DNA of 64,000 bases from Nonomuraea sp. SBT364 (GTDB lineage Bacteria; Actinomycetota; Actinomycetes; Streptosporangiales; Streptosporangiaceae): NCBI RefSeq assembly GCF_001083785.1, contig NZ_LAVL01000024.1, positions 1 to 64,000 on the forward strand. The letters are read 5' to 3'. Shown here in pieces: positions 44,313 through 53,712 of the stretch. Each line of letters starts with the position of its first letter. Within the stretch, counting starts at the first letter, position 1. A program made the position numbers and the translations under genes. The notes under the pieces were generated by a model. The model did no database searches. It was not told the origin of the DNA and saw nothing but the letters and a program-made list of their open reading frames with translations.

Positions 44313-45214
44313 TGATCCTCACCGTGACGCTCAACGCCGCCCTCGACGTGACCTACCAGGTGCCCGCCGTCCAGTGGGACGGCGTCAACCGGGTGACCGC
44401 CGTGCACCGGCGGGCGGGCGGCAAGGGCGTCAACGTGGCCCGCGTCCTGTCCGCGCTCGGTCAGGACGTGCTGGTCACCGGCCTGGCCGGCGGCCCGACC
44501 GGCCGCGCGATCGAGGCCGACCTGCGCGCGGCCGGGCTGCCCGCCGCGCTGGCGCCGATCGCCGGCGAGTCCCGCACCACGCTGGTGGTGTCGCAGCCTT
44601 CCGGCGCCACCCTGTTCAACGAGCCGGGCCCGCCGGTCACCGAGGACGAGGTAGGAAATTTCCTGGCTCATTATGAGTCGCTGCTCGACGGCGCGCGGGC
44701 GGTGGTCATCTCGGGGAGCCTGCCGCGGGGCGTTCCCGCGGACATGTACGCCACGCTGGCCGCCGTCGCCGCGGCCCGGGACGTGCCGGCGATCGTCGAC
44801 GCCGACGGGGAGCCGCTCAGGCACGCGCCCCTCGGCCGGCCCGCGGTCGTCAAGCCCAACGCCGAGGAACTGGCCAGGGCCGTCCCGCACGGCACCCCCG
44901 AGCAGGGCGCCGAGGCGCTGCGCGACCGGGGCGCCGAGGCCGTCGTCGTCTCCATGGGCGCCGACGGCCTGCTGGCGGTCACCGCCGAAGGAGTCCTGCG
45001 GGCGCGCATGCCGTACAAGGTCGACGGCAACCCCACCGGGGCCGGCGACGCGCTGGTGGCCGGGCTCGCGCTGGGCCTGGTGGAGCGGTCACCGTGGCAC
45101 GACCGGCTCAGGCGGGCGGCGGCGCTGGGCGCCGCGGCCGTGGCCGCGCCACTCGCCGGCGACTTCGACCGCGACGTCTACACCGACGTCCACCCCCTCA
45201 TCGAGATCCTGTAG
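44312..45214 (+). CDS. PfkB-family kinase (tagatose-6-P or fructose-1-P kinase type)
   Basis: A 300-residue ribokinase-superfamily enzyme. GGKGVNVARVLSALG is the sugar-binding part and GNPTGAGDALVAG holds the catalytic Asp; LNAALDVTYQV is the typical start of the 1-phosphofructokinase/LacC group. In this operon it would phosphorylate tagatose-6-P to the 1,6-bisphosphate before the aldolase. It overlaps nagA by 1 nt. Confidence 0.85.
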   Translation: MILTVTLNAALDVTYQVPAVQWDGVNRVTAVHRRAGGKGVNVARVLSALGQDVLVTGLAGGPTGRAIEADLRAAGLPAALAPIAGESRTTLVVSQPSGATLFNEPGPPVTEDEVGNFLAHYESLLDGARAVVISGSLPRGVPADMYATLAAVAAARDVPAIVDADGEPLRHAPLGRPAVVKPNAEELARAVPHGTPEQGAEALRDRGAEAVVVSMGADGLLAVTAEGVLRARMPYKVDGNPTGAGDALVAGLALGLVERSPWHDRLRRAAALGAAAVAAPLAGDFDRDVYTDVHPLIEIL

Positions 45215-45226
45215 AAGGAGCCCGTC

Positions 45227-46051
45227 ATGCCGCTCGCCGGAATCGGCGACATCGTCCGCGAGTCACCCGCCGGGGTGGGCGCGTTCAACGTCATCCAGCT
45301 GGAGCACGCCACCGCCATCGTCGCGGGCGCGGAGGCCCTCGGCCTGCCGGTGGTGCTCCAGATCAGCGAGAACTGCGTCCGCTACCACGGCGCGCTGGAG
45401 CCCATCGCGCTCGCCTCGCTCGCGGTCGCCCGCCGCGCGGAGGTCCCGGTCGCGGTGCACCTCGACCACGCCACCGACCGCGCCCTCGTCGAGGAGGCCG
45501 TCACCCTCGGGATCGGCTCGGTGATGTACGACGCGTCCGCGCTGCCCGACGAGGCCAACGTGACCACCACCGCCGAGGTGACCGCCTGGTGCCACGAGCG
45601 CGGCGTCTGGGTGGAGGCCGAGCTGGGCGAGGTCGGCGGCAAGGACGGCGTGCACGCCCCCGGCGCCCGCACCAAGCCGCACGAGGCGGCCGACTACGTG
45701 ACCAGGACCGGCGTCGACGCGCTCGCCGTGGCCGTCGGCACCTCCCACGCGATGACCACCAAGGACGCCGTGCTCGACCTGGGCCTCATCGCCGAACTGC
45801 GGGCCGCCCTGTCCGTGCCGCTGGTGCTGCACGGCTCCTCGGGCGTGCCCGACGAGACCCTCCGCGAGGCCGTGCGGCAGGGCATGAAGAAGGTCAACAT
45901 CGCCACCCACCTGAACAAGGCGTTCACCGGCGCGATCCGCGACTACCTGGAACACGACGGCAAGGTCGTCGACCCGCGCAAGTACGTCAAGGCCGGCCGC
46001 GACGCGGTGTCCCGCGAGGTGAGTCACCTGCTCGGCGTGCTCACGGGCTGA
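45227..46051 (+). CDS. Class II fructose/tagatose-bisphosphate aldolase
   Basis: A 274-residue class II aldolase: metal His in HLDHATDRALVEEA, AELGEVGGKDG, VLHGSSGVPDE and NIATHLNKAF. These cleave tagatose- or fructose-1,6-bisphosphate to glyceraldehyde-3-P and DHAP with zinc. ATG at 45227 follows GAAGGAG by 6 nt. Last gene of the agaS-nagA-kinase-aldolase operon. No transporter gene is present in the operon. Confidence 0.88.
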   Translation: MPLAGIGDIVRESPAGVGAFNVIQLEHATAIVAGAEALGLPVVLQISENCVRYHGALEPIALASLAVARRAEVPVAVHLDHATDRALVEEAVTLGIGSVMYDASALPDEANVTTTAEVTAWCHERGVWVEAELGEVGGKDGVHAPGARTKPHEAADYVTRTGVDALAVAVGTSHAMTTKDAVLDLGLIAELRAALSVPLVLHGSSGVPDETLREAVRQGMKKVNIATHLNKAFTGAIRDYLEHDGKVVDPRKYVKAGRDAVSREVSHLLGVLTG

Positions 46052-46055
46052 GCTC

Positions 46056-46835
46056 TCAGGCCGGCGCCTCCAGCACGGCGAGGACCCGCTCGACCTGGCG
46101 GCCGAAGGTGCCGGGCGGGTTGCGCGGGCCCTCCCCCGACAGCAGGAACAGCCAGGTGAGCGCGTGCAGCCTGGTGCATTCGCGCAGCCTGGCCCGCTCG
46201 GCGGCGGTCAGCTCGACGTGGCTCAGCACGTCGATCTCGCCGTCCACCCACATCGAGACGTGCTGGGACAGCTCCGACAGCTCGTAGGCCCGGTCGCTGC
46301 GGCCGGAGTCCTCGAAGTCGACGATCCGCACCCGCTCGCCGTCCCACAGGAAGTTGGCCAGGTTGCCGTCACCGGCGCCGAGCACCGGCGGCAGGTCGCC
46401 CTCGCGTGGCCGCCACCGCTCCAGCCACCGGCCGCCCTCCCTGACCGCGCGGTCGGCCAGCGGGTCCCTGCCCGGCCATCGCGCACACCACTGACTGACC
46501 TGTTCGGCCAGCGCCGCCGGGCCCCAGTTGCGGACCGGGACCTCGGCGAGCACCTGCGGCGGGACGGCGGCGTGCAGCTCCGCGACCGCCCGGGCCAGCG
46601 CGGCGGCCAGCGCGGGGGCGTCGGCCAGGCCGCGCAGCGGCACCCCGTCGATGCGGGACATGATCACGCCGCCCTCGTTGGAGATCGGCCGGGGGGCGAG
46701 CCCCGGCGCGTAGCGGGCGAGCAGCGTCAGCGCCCGCCACTCGCGCTCGGCCGCGCCCGGCTTCTCCTCCTTGTAGCGCTTGCTGACGACGTCGCCCCGC
46801 ACCTCGACCGCGTGCGTCCCCTGAAGATCGGCCAT
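46056..46835 (-). CDS. APH-fold phosphotransferase-like protein
   Basis: A 259-residue protein of the aminoglycoside/choline-kinase fold. The catalytic loop is GDGNLANFLWD (usual HGDxxxxN; the His-Gly is replaced by AG-GDGN) and the metal motif is VDFEDSGRSD (usual D-x-E/D). It ends convergent with the aldolase gene with 4 bp between. Cytoplasmic. Substrate unknown; antibiotic resistance is not implied. Confidence 0.72.
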   Translation of the reverse strand: MADLQGTHAVEVRGDVVSKRYKEEKPGAAEREWRALTLLARYAPGLAPRPISNEGGVIMSRIDGVPLRGLADAPALAAALARAVAELHAAVPPQVLAEVPVRNWGPAALAEQVSQWCARWPGRDPLADRAVREGGRWLERWRPREGDLPPVLGAGDGNLANFLWDGERVRIVDFEDSGRSDRAYELSELSQHVSMWVDGEIDVLSHVELTAAERARLRECTRLHALTWLFLLSGEGPRNPPGTFGRQVERVLAVLEAPA

Positions 46836-46852
46836 CTACGCATGCTAGGTGG

Positions 46853-47812
46853 TCAGGCGTAGTCGGGCACCATGGCGCCCGCCAGGCTCAGGTGGGGCGC
46901 GGCCTCGTCGTGACGCCCCTGCCGCTGGAGTGTCCGCCCCAGCAACTGGTGCGCGTACGCGTCGTCGGGCGACAGCTCCACCAGACGCTCCAGCGTGGCG
47001 CGGGCCCGCCCGAGCTGCGCCGAGGCGTAGTAGGCCCGCCCCGCCAGCATGAGCACGTTGCGGTCGCCGCCGTGCTCGCCGAACAGCGGCCCCAGCATCA
47101 CCAGCGCGCCCAGCGGGTCACGCTGGTCCAGCAGCGACTCGGCGTGGCGGAAGCGCTCGACCTCCTCGGGCAGCCGCCGCTCCGGGCCGCCGCCGCCCAG
47201 CGCGAACTCCCTGATCACCTCCGGCGACTGCGCCCCGGCCAGCGCCCGGCCGCCGATCACCAGCGTGGGCGAGGTCTTGACGCCCATGGCCTTGCCCCTC
47301 AGCAGAAGGTCGCGTACGCGCTCCTCCCCGGCCCCGTCGTCGAGCAGCGCGGCCCCCTCGGGGAAGCCCGCCTCGGCGGCGATCCGGTGCAGGACCGGGC
47401 GGTCGCTGATGTCGAGGCCGTCGATGAAGTGCGCCTTCATCACCAGCTCGGCCACGGCGTCCTGGTCGGCACCGTGCTGCTCGGCGAGCGCGATCAGCCG
47501 GTGCGCGTCGTGGCTGCTGGCCCGCCACGCCGCGCCCCAGCGCCAGCCGAAGCCTTCCTCGGCGGCGATCAGCGACATCCGCACCCGGTTCTCCCCCGGG
47601 GTGAGGCCGGGGGCGCACCGCGCCAGCGCCTCGTCCACCATGGGGTCGGCCATGGCCTCCTCGTGCGGGATCGCCCGGGCGGGCGCCGTCGGGTCGATCC
47701 GGAACGGCCGCCAGACCACCTCGGCGTCCAGCCCTTCGACGGCCCTCTCCACACGCCGCTTGCCGATGTAGGCCCAGCCGCAGACCACGTCGGCCCAGAT
47801 CTCGATTCGCAT
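46853..47812 (-). CDS. DsbA/FrnE-type thioredoxin-fold protein fused to TPR repeats
   Basis: A 319-residue fusion. Residues 1-205 are a FrnE-like DsbA family protein (MRIEIWADVVCGWAYIGKRR; VKTSPTLVIGGRALAGAQ with the cis-Pro). The usual CPWC-type pair is reduced to a single Cys (VCGWAY). Residues 225-319 contain TPR-like helices (AGRAYYASAQLGRARATLERLVELSPDDAYAH split across two repeats). ATG at 47812 is taken as the start since the fold begins there. It is divergent from a TetR gene with an operator between. Confidence 0.78.
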   Translation of the reverse strand: MRIEIWADVVCGWAYIGKRRVERAVEGLDAEVVWRPFRIDPTAPARAIPHEEAMADPMVDEALARCAPGLTPGENRVRMSLIAAEEGFGWRWGAAWRASSHDAHRLIALAEQHGADQDAVAELVMKAHFIDGLDISDRPVLHRIAAEAGFPEGAALLDDGAGEERVRDLLLRGKAMGVKTSPTLVIGGRALAGAQSPEVIREFALGGGGPERRLPEEVERFRHAESLLDQRDPLGALVMLGPLFGEHGGDRNVLMLAGRAYYASAQLGRARATLERLVELSPDDAYAHQLLGRTLQRQGRHDEAAPHLSLAGAMVPDYA

Positions 47813-47828
47813 GACGCCGAGACTATGC

Positions 47829-47855
47829 GACAAGTGTCAATTAAGCAACATATGT
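47829..47855. promoter_or_regulatory. Operator pair between the DsbA-like gene and tetR
   Basis: Two related short palindromes, GACA-AG-TGTC (47829-47838) and ACATATGT (47848-47855), lie 18 bp apart in the 57-bp gap between the divergent genes. They suit a TetR dimer that controls both. The region is AT-rich relative to its surroundings. Confidence 0.5.
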
Positions 47856-47869
47856 CGTATAGTCGTGGC

Positions 47870-48418
47870 ATGAACCCCGACGACCCGCGCGCCCAGCGCA
47901 CCCGGGCCAGGCTGCACGCCGCCCTCCTCGACCTGGCGGCCGAGCGCGAACTGGGCTCGATCACGATCTCCGAGGTCGCCAAGCGCGCCGAGGTCAACCG
48001 GGCCACCGTCTACCTGCACTACCCCGACGTCGACACGCTGGCCGCCGACGCGCTGGAGGACGCGGTCGCCGAGGTCGCCCGCGCCGCCGCGCTCTGCCCC
48101 CTCGACGCGCCCCGCGACCGCGCCCCCGAGCCGCTCACCGCCCTGTTCGCGCACGTCTCCGCAGGCGCCGCCCGCTACGCCTGGCTGCTCGGCAGCCCCC
48201 GCTGCACCGCCCGGCTCCGCGAACGCCTCACCGGCGAGCTGTCGGCCCGCTTCGCGGGGGGCGCGCGTCCGCCCGGCTTCGACGACGTGCCGCCCGACGT
48301 GCACGCCGCCTACCTGTCGGGCGCGCTGGTCGGCGTGATCGCCCACTGGGTGACCGGCCCGCGCACCACCCCGGCCGCCGAGCTGGCCCTGTCGTTCTGG
48401 CGCCTGTTCCGCCCCTGA
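47870..48418 (+). CDS. TetR-family transcriptional regulator
   Basis: A 182-residue TetR protein. HTH: RTRARLHAALLDLAAERELG and ISEVAKRAEVNRATVYLHY (about residues 10-50). The C-terminal domain is unassigned. ATG at 47870 is chosen because the longer frames would cross the operator; the divergent DsbA-TPR gene is the likely target. Confidence 0.85.
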   Translation: MNPDDPRAQRTRARLHAALLDLAAERELGSITISEVAKRAEVNRATVYLHYPDVDTLAADALEDAVAEVARAAALCPLDAPRDRAPEPLTALFAHVSAGAARYAWLLGSPRCTARLRERLTGELSARFAGGARPPGFDDVPPDVHAAYLSGALVGVIAHWVTGPRTTPAAELALSFWRLFRP

Positions 48419-48561
48419 CCTCCGTCCGCCCCGGAGAGAAGTCCTTCGGATCGGGCAGCAGGACGACATGGGCGGGCCCGGCGATCTGTTCGTTGACTCG
48501 TCCGCCCGGTGATCGCACCATTCAATACCGAACCTGTTGTTCCGTCACGAGAAAGGTCGCC

Positions 48562-49209
48562 ATGGGATTGGGCAGGCTCCTGCACGACCACGCCGAGCAC
48601 GCCGACGCGGGCGGCACCATCGACCACCCGCGCGCCTACGAGATCGTCGCCACACTCGGCTACCCCGGTGGCCGCCGCGCCGCCTTCACCCGCATCGCCA
48701 CCCAGGTCAAGCCCCGGCCCGGCGACCGGATCCTCGACGTCGGATGCGGCACCGGCTATCTCAGCCGCATCCTGTCACCCGTCGCCGGCCCCACCGGCCG
48801 GATCACCGGCGTGGACCCCTCCCCTGCGATGATCGACTACGCCCGCGACCGGGCCCCGGCCAACTGTGAGTACGTCGTCGCCGAGGGACAGGACCTGCCC
48901 TTCCCCGACGGCTCCTTCGACGCGGTCGTCTCCACGCTGGCCGTCCACCACATCCCGTCCGAGGCCCGGCCGGCGGCGTTGCGCGAGATGTCCCGCGTGC
49001 TGCGCCCCGGCGGCCGGCTGCTCGTCGCCGAGTTCAGGCCGCCGGAGAACCCGCTGCTCAAGCGCCTCATGGGCTTGCTGTCCGGCCCCGCCATGGCGCA
49101 CACCCCGCAGGAACTGCTGGGCACCCTGATCCCGGACGCGGGCTTCCGGGTGGAGTCGGAAGGACCTTTGCCGTCGCTGCTGTATTACGTCCGCGCCGTG
49201 CGACCCTGA
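48562..49209 (+). CDS. Class I SAM-dependent methyltransferase (UbiE/Coq5-like)
   Basis: A 215-residue methyltransferase with the motif I RILDVGCGTGYLSRIL, GVDPSPAMIDYARDRA and the post-I FPDGSFDAVVSTLAVHHIP, then LRPGGRLLVAEFRPPENPL. This is the ubiquinone/menaquinone methyltransferase-like fold; small-molecule substrate unknown. ATG at 48562 with GAAAGG 5 nt upstream; the in-frame start at 48493 lacks a ribosome site. A GTGGA-type palindrome follows its stop. Confidence 0.82.
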   Translation: MGLGRLLHDHAEHADAGGTIDHPRAYEIVATLGYPGGRRAAFTRIATQVKPRPGDRILDVGCGTGYLSRILSPVAGPTGRITGVDPSPAMIDYARDRAPANCEYVVAEGQDLPFPDGSFDAVVSTLAVHHIPSEARPAALREMSRVLRPGGRLLVAEFRPPENPLLKRLMGLLSGPAMAHTPQELLGTLIPDAGFRVESEGPLPSLLYYVRAVRP

Positions 49210-49221
49210 CTTTCCCCGCGG

Positions 49222-49238
49222 GGTGAGGATTTTCCACC
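49222..49238. repeat. GTGGA-type imperfect palindrome upstream of the peptide gene
   Basis: GGTGAGGATTTTCCACC, 17 nt, an imperfect palindrome resembling the units at 50617-50673. A further CCTCCACC follows at 49251-49258. It lies after the methyltransferase stop and 115 bp before the 22-residue peptide gene. Confidence 0.5.
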
Positions 49239-49352
49239 GAGGCGCACGGTCCTCCACCCGGCCGCTTGGGCGATCTCAGGTGAATCCATTGCCGAGCCCT
49301 CTCCGCGTCCTTACGATCACGCCTCGTAAGCATCCGGACACAGGAGGTCCCC

Positions 49353-49421
49353 GTGGCCAAGCATGAAGACCCGAACAGCCCCGAACTCAAGCCGTTCGAG
49401 CCCGACCCCGGCAAGAAGTGA
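49353..49421 (+). CDS. 22-residue precursor-like peptide coupled to the PIMT-like methyltransferase
   Basis: A tiny gene with AGGAGG at 49342-49347 and a GTG start 5 nt later. The peptide begins MAKHEDPNSP and ends FEPDPGKK: Pro-rich, with acidic residues before Pro and Lys pairs at the end. The last 4 nt overlap the methyltransferase start (GTGA), so the two are translated together, as in two-gene RiPP systems where a modification enzyme acts on the peptide. The peptide has no Cys, one Ser and no Thr, excluding lanthionine chemistry. Both Asp residues are followed by Pro, which cannot form an ordinary aspartimide. Function unproven. Confidence 0.6.
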   Translation: MAKHEDPNSPELKPFEPDPGKK

Positions 49422-50524
49422 CCGCCACGGCCGACGTCGCCTACCTGGACGACCTGGGCGACGTGCTGAGTTCCGTGCTGCGGGCGATCGAGGCGGTGCC
49501 GCGGCACCGGTTCGTGCCCGACGTGGCCCTGCTGGTCCCCGAATTCGAGGGCCCGCCCCGGGTGATCGACCGGGAGGCCGACCCGGACGCGTGGTGGCGG
49601 GCCGTCCACTCCCGGTTCGCCATCGTCACGCAGTTCGACGACGGACGCGGCGACATCCGGACGGCGAAGGGCGACTACACCTCGTCGTGCTCGGCGCCCG
49701 TCACGGTCGCGCACCTGCTGAACCTGCTGGACACCGCTCCCGGCAACCGGGTGCTGGAGGTCGGCACCGGCACCGGATGGACTGCGGCTCTGCTGTCACA
49801 TCTGGTCGGCGCGTCGAACGTGACGAGCATCGAGATCGACCCGGCAGTGGCCGCGCGCGCCGCCGAACGGCTGGGCGACGGCCCGCACCTGATCGTCGGC
49901 GACGGGGCGGACGGCTGCCCGGAGCGAGCCCCGTACGATCGCGTCCACGTCACCTGCGGGATCCAGAAAGTTCCTTACACGTGGATCGAGCAGACGCGGC
50001 CGGGCGGGCTGATCGTCGCGCCCTACTGCCCCGGCTTCGGCTCGGGACACGCGCTGCGCCTGACGGTCATGCCGGACGGCACGGCGGTCGGCCGCTTCTC
50101 GGGCGGCGCGCTGTACATGATGATGCGCTCCCAGCGCCCCGCCGACCCCGGACCCGTGCGGCCCGAGGACGCGCTTGAGTTCCGGACCGCGGTCGATCCG
50201 CGCACGTTGGCCTATGCCCCCCTCGGGGCGGATCTGGCCATCGCCGCGCTCACCGGACTGCGCACCAGCGTCTACCAGGAGGACGACTTCTACCGGATGT
50301 GGGTGATCGGCGGGCCGGACGAGTGGGCGGCCGCGAGCTGGCAGCCGGATCGGGACGACTTCGAAGTCTACCGGTTCGGCGACCGGGATGTCTGGGCGGA
50401 GGCGGTCAACGCCTATTTCACCTGGGTGAGCTGGGGAGAGCCCGGCCACGACCGGTTCGGCATGACGGTCACCCCCGAGGAGCAGCGGGTGTGGCTGGAC
50501 GAATCGACGAGGGTGCTCGGCTGA
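49418..50524 (+). CDS. PIMT-like (protein-isoaspartate-type) methyltransferase
   Basis: A 368-residue protein. The N-terminal half is a protein-L-isoaspartyl methyltransferase homologue: VPRHRFVPD, GDYTSSCSAPVTVAHLLNLL, and the SAM motif RVLEVGTGTGWTAAL followed by SIEIDPAVAARAAERL. The C-terminal 160 residues (RPEDALEFRTAVDP, DDFYRMWVIGG, VSWGEPGHDRFGMTV) are extra compared with repair PIMTs and typical of the RiPP-associated type. GTG at 49418 overlaps the 22-residue peptide gene. It could methylate Asp in that peptide. Known analogues occur in lasso, lanthipeptide, graspetide and stand-alone imiditide clusters of actinobacteria; none of the other enzymes of those classes is encoded here. 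Confidence 0.8.
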   Translation: MTATADVAYLDDLGDVLSSVLRAIEAVPRHRFVPDVALLVPEFEGPPRVIDREADPDAWWRAVHSRFAIVTQFDDGRGDIRTAKGDYTSSCSAPVTVAHLLNLLDTAPGNRVLEVGTGTGWTAALLSHLVGASNVTSIEIDPAVAARAAERLGDGPHLIVGDGADGCPERAPYDRVHVTCGIQKVPYTWIEQTRPGGLIVAPYCPGFGSGHALRLTVMPDGTAVGRFSGGALYMMMRSQRPADPGPVRPEDALEFRTAVDPRTLAYAPLGADLAIAALTGLRTSVYQEDDFYRMWVIGGPDEWAAASWQPDRDDFEVYRFGDRDVWAEAVNAYFTWVSWGEPGHDRFGMTVTPEEQRVWLDESTRVLG

Positions 50525-50531
50525 ACGCGCC

Positions 50532-50572
50532 GGGGCGGCCCTCGCCTGCTCCCACCAGGCAGGGACCGCCCC
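50532..50572 (+). terminator. Terminator after the PIMT-like gene
   Basis: A long GC-rich hairpin: 17 nt at 50532-50548 pair with 50556-50572, with two to three mismatches, 7-nt loop (ctcccac). It starts 8 nt after the stop. Confidence 0.7.
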
Positions 50573-50616
50573 GAGTGCAAGCTTCGCGATCATGCACGAC
50601 CGGCGCGGCCACACCG

Positions 50617-50673
50617 GGTGGAGAATCCTCCACCTTGTGGAAGATTCTTCCCACACGGTGGAGGTTTTCCCAC
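50617..50673. repeat. Three GTGGA-type palindromic repeats
   Basis: Three 17-18 nt imperfect palindromes follow one another with a period near 20 bp: GGTGGAGAATCCTCCACC (50617-50634), GTGGAAGATTCTTCCCAC (50637-50654) and GGTGGAGGTTTTCCCAC (50657-50673). They lie between the convergent 3' ends of the PIMT-like gene and guaB3. A single related copy is at 49222. Confidence 0.7.
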
Positions 50674-50681
50674 TCTCAGGC

Positions 50682-51803
50682 TCAGCGCTGGATGGGCGCG
50701 ACGACGACCTCGACGCGCTGGAACTCCTTGATGTCGGAGTAACCGGTGGACGCCATCGTCCGCTTGAGCGCGCCCATCAGGTTCATCGAGCCGTCGGCGA
50801 CGCTGGACGGGCCGTGCAGAATCTGCTCCAGCGTGCCCACCGTGCCGAACTCGACCCGGCGGCCGCGCGGCAGGTCGGGGTGGTGCGCCTCGGAGCCCCA
50901 GTGGAAGCCGTGGCCGGGCGCCTCGGCGGCGCGGGCCAGCGGGGAGCCCACCATGACGGCGTCGGCGCCGCAGGCGATGGCCTTGGCGATGTCGCCGGAG
51001 GTGCCCATGCCGCCGTCGGCGATCACGTGCACGTAGCGGCCGCCGGACTCGTCCATGTAGTCGCGGCGGGCGGCGGCCACGTCGGAGATGGCGGTGGCCA
51101 TCGGCACGGCGACGCCGAGCACGTTGCGGGTGGTGTGGGAGGCGCCGCCGCCGAAGCCGACCAGCACGCCGGCCGCGCCGGTGCGCATCAGGTGCAGCGC
51201 CGCCGTGTAGGTGGCGCAGCCGCCCACGATCACCGGGACGTCGAGCTCGTAGATGAACTGCTTGAGGTTGAGCGGCTCGGCCCGCCCGGACACGTGCTCG
51301 GCCGAGACGGTGGTGCCCCGGATGACGAACATGTCGACCCCGGCGTCGATGACCGCCTTGTGGTACTGCACGGTGCGCTGCGGCGACAGCCGGACGGCGG
51401 TGGTCACACCGGAGGCGCGGATCTCCTCGATGCGACGGCCGATCAGCTCTTCCTTGATCGGCGCCGTGTAGATCTCCTGGAGTCTGCGGGTGGCCGCCTC
51501 GGCGTCGAGGGAGGCGCACTCCTCCAGCAGCGGGGACGGGTCCTCGTAGCGGGTCCACAGCCCTTCGAGGTCGAGCGGCGCGAGCCCGCCGAGCCGGCCG
51601 ATCTCGATCGCGGTGGCGGGTGAGACGACGCTGTCCATGGGCGCGACGACGACGGGCAGTTCGAACCGGTACGCGTCGATCTGCCAGGCGATCGAGACCT
51701 CTTCCGGGTCGCGGGTGCGCCGCGACGGGACGAGGCCGATCTCGTCGAGCGAGTAAGCCCGGCGGCCTGCCTTGCCCCGGCCGATCTCCACCTGCTGAGT
51801 CAT
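50682..51803 (-). CDS. guaB3: GuaB3-type IMP dehydrogenase-family protein
   Basis: A 373-residue protein of the IMPDH/GMPR barrel without CBS domains, the GuaB3 type of actinobacteria. It has VVVAPMDSVVS and DGGMGTSGDIAKAIACGADAVMVG as in IMPDH. The loop that carries the catalytic Cys in GuaB2 (GSICTTR) reads GGASHTTR here, with no Cys. It follows guaB2 with 6 bp between, as in mycobacteria, where the function is uncertain; reports for related proteins suggest GMP reductase activity. Confidence 0.87.
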   Translation of the reverse strand: MTQQVEIGRGKAGRRAYSLDEIGLVPSRRTRDPEEVSIAWQIDAYRFELPVVVAPMDSVVSPATAIEIGRLGGLAPLDLEGLWTRYEDPSPLLEECASLDAEAATRRLQEIYTAPIKEELIGRRIEEIRASGVTTAVRLSPQRTVQYHKAVIDAGVDMFVIRGTTVSAEHVSGRAEPLNLKQFIYELDVPVIVGGCATYTAALHLMRTGAAGVLVGFGGGASHTTRNVLGVAVPMATAISDVAAARRDYMDESGGRYVHVIADGGMGTSGDIAKAIACGADAVMVGSPLARAAEAPGHGFHWGSEAHHPDLPRGRRVEFGTVGTLEQILHGPSSVADGSMNLMGALKRTMASTGYSDIKEFQRVEVVVAPIQR

Positions 51804-51809
51804 GCGGTT

Positions 51810-53712
<1,903 letters not shown>

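Noticed and set aside
46056..46835. Aminoglycoside-resistance kinase reading of the APH-fold gene
   Set aside because: The catalytic loop is only the general fold; similar proteins are common housekeeping kinases, and nothing ties it to drugs.
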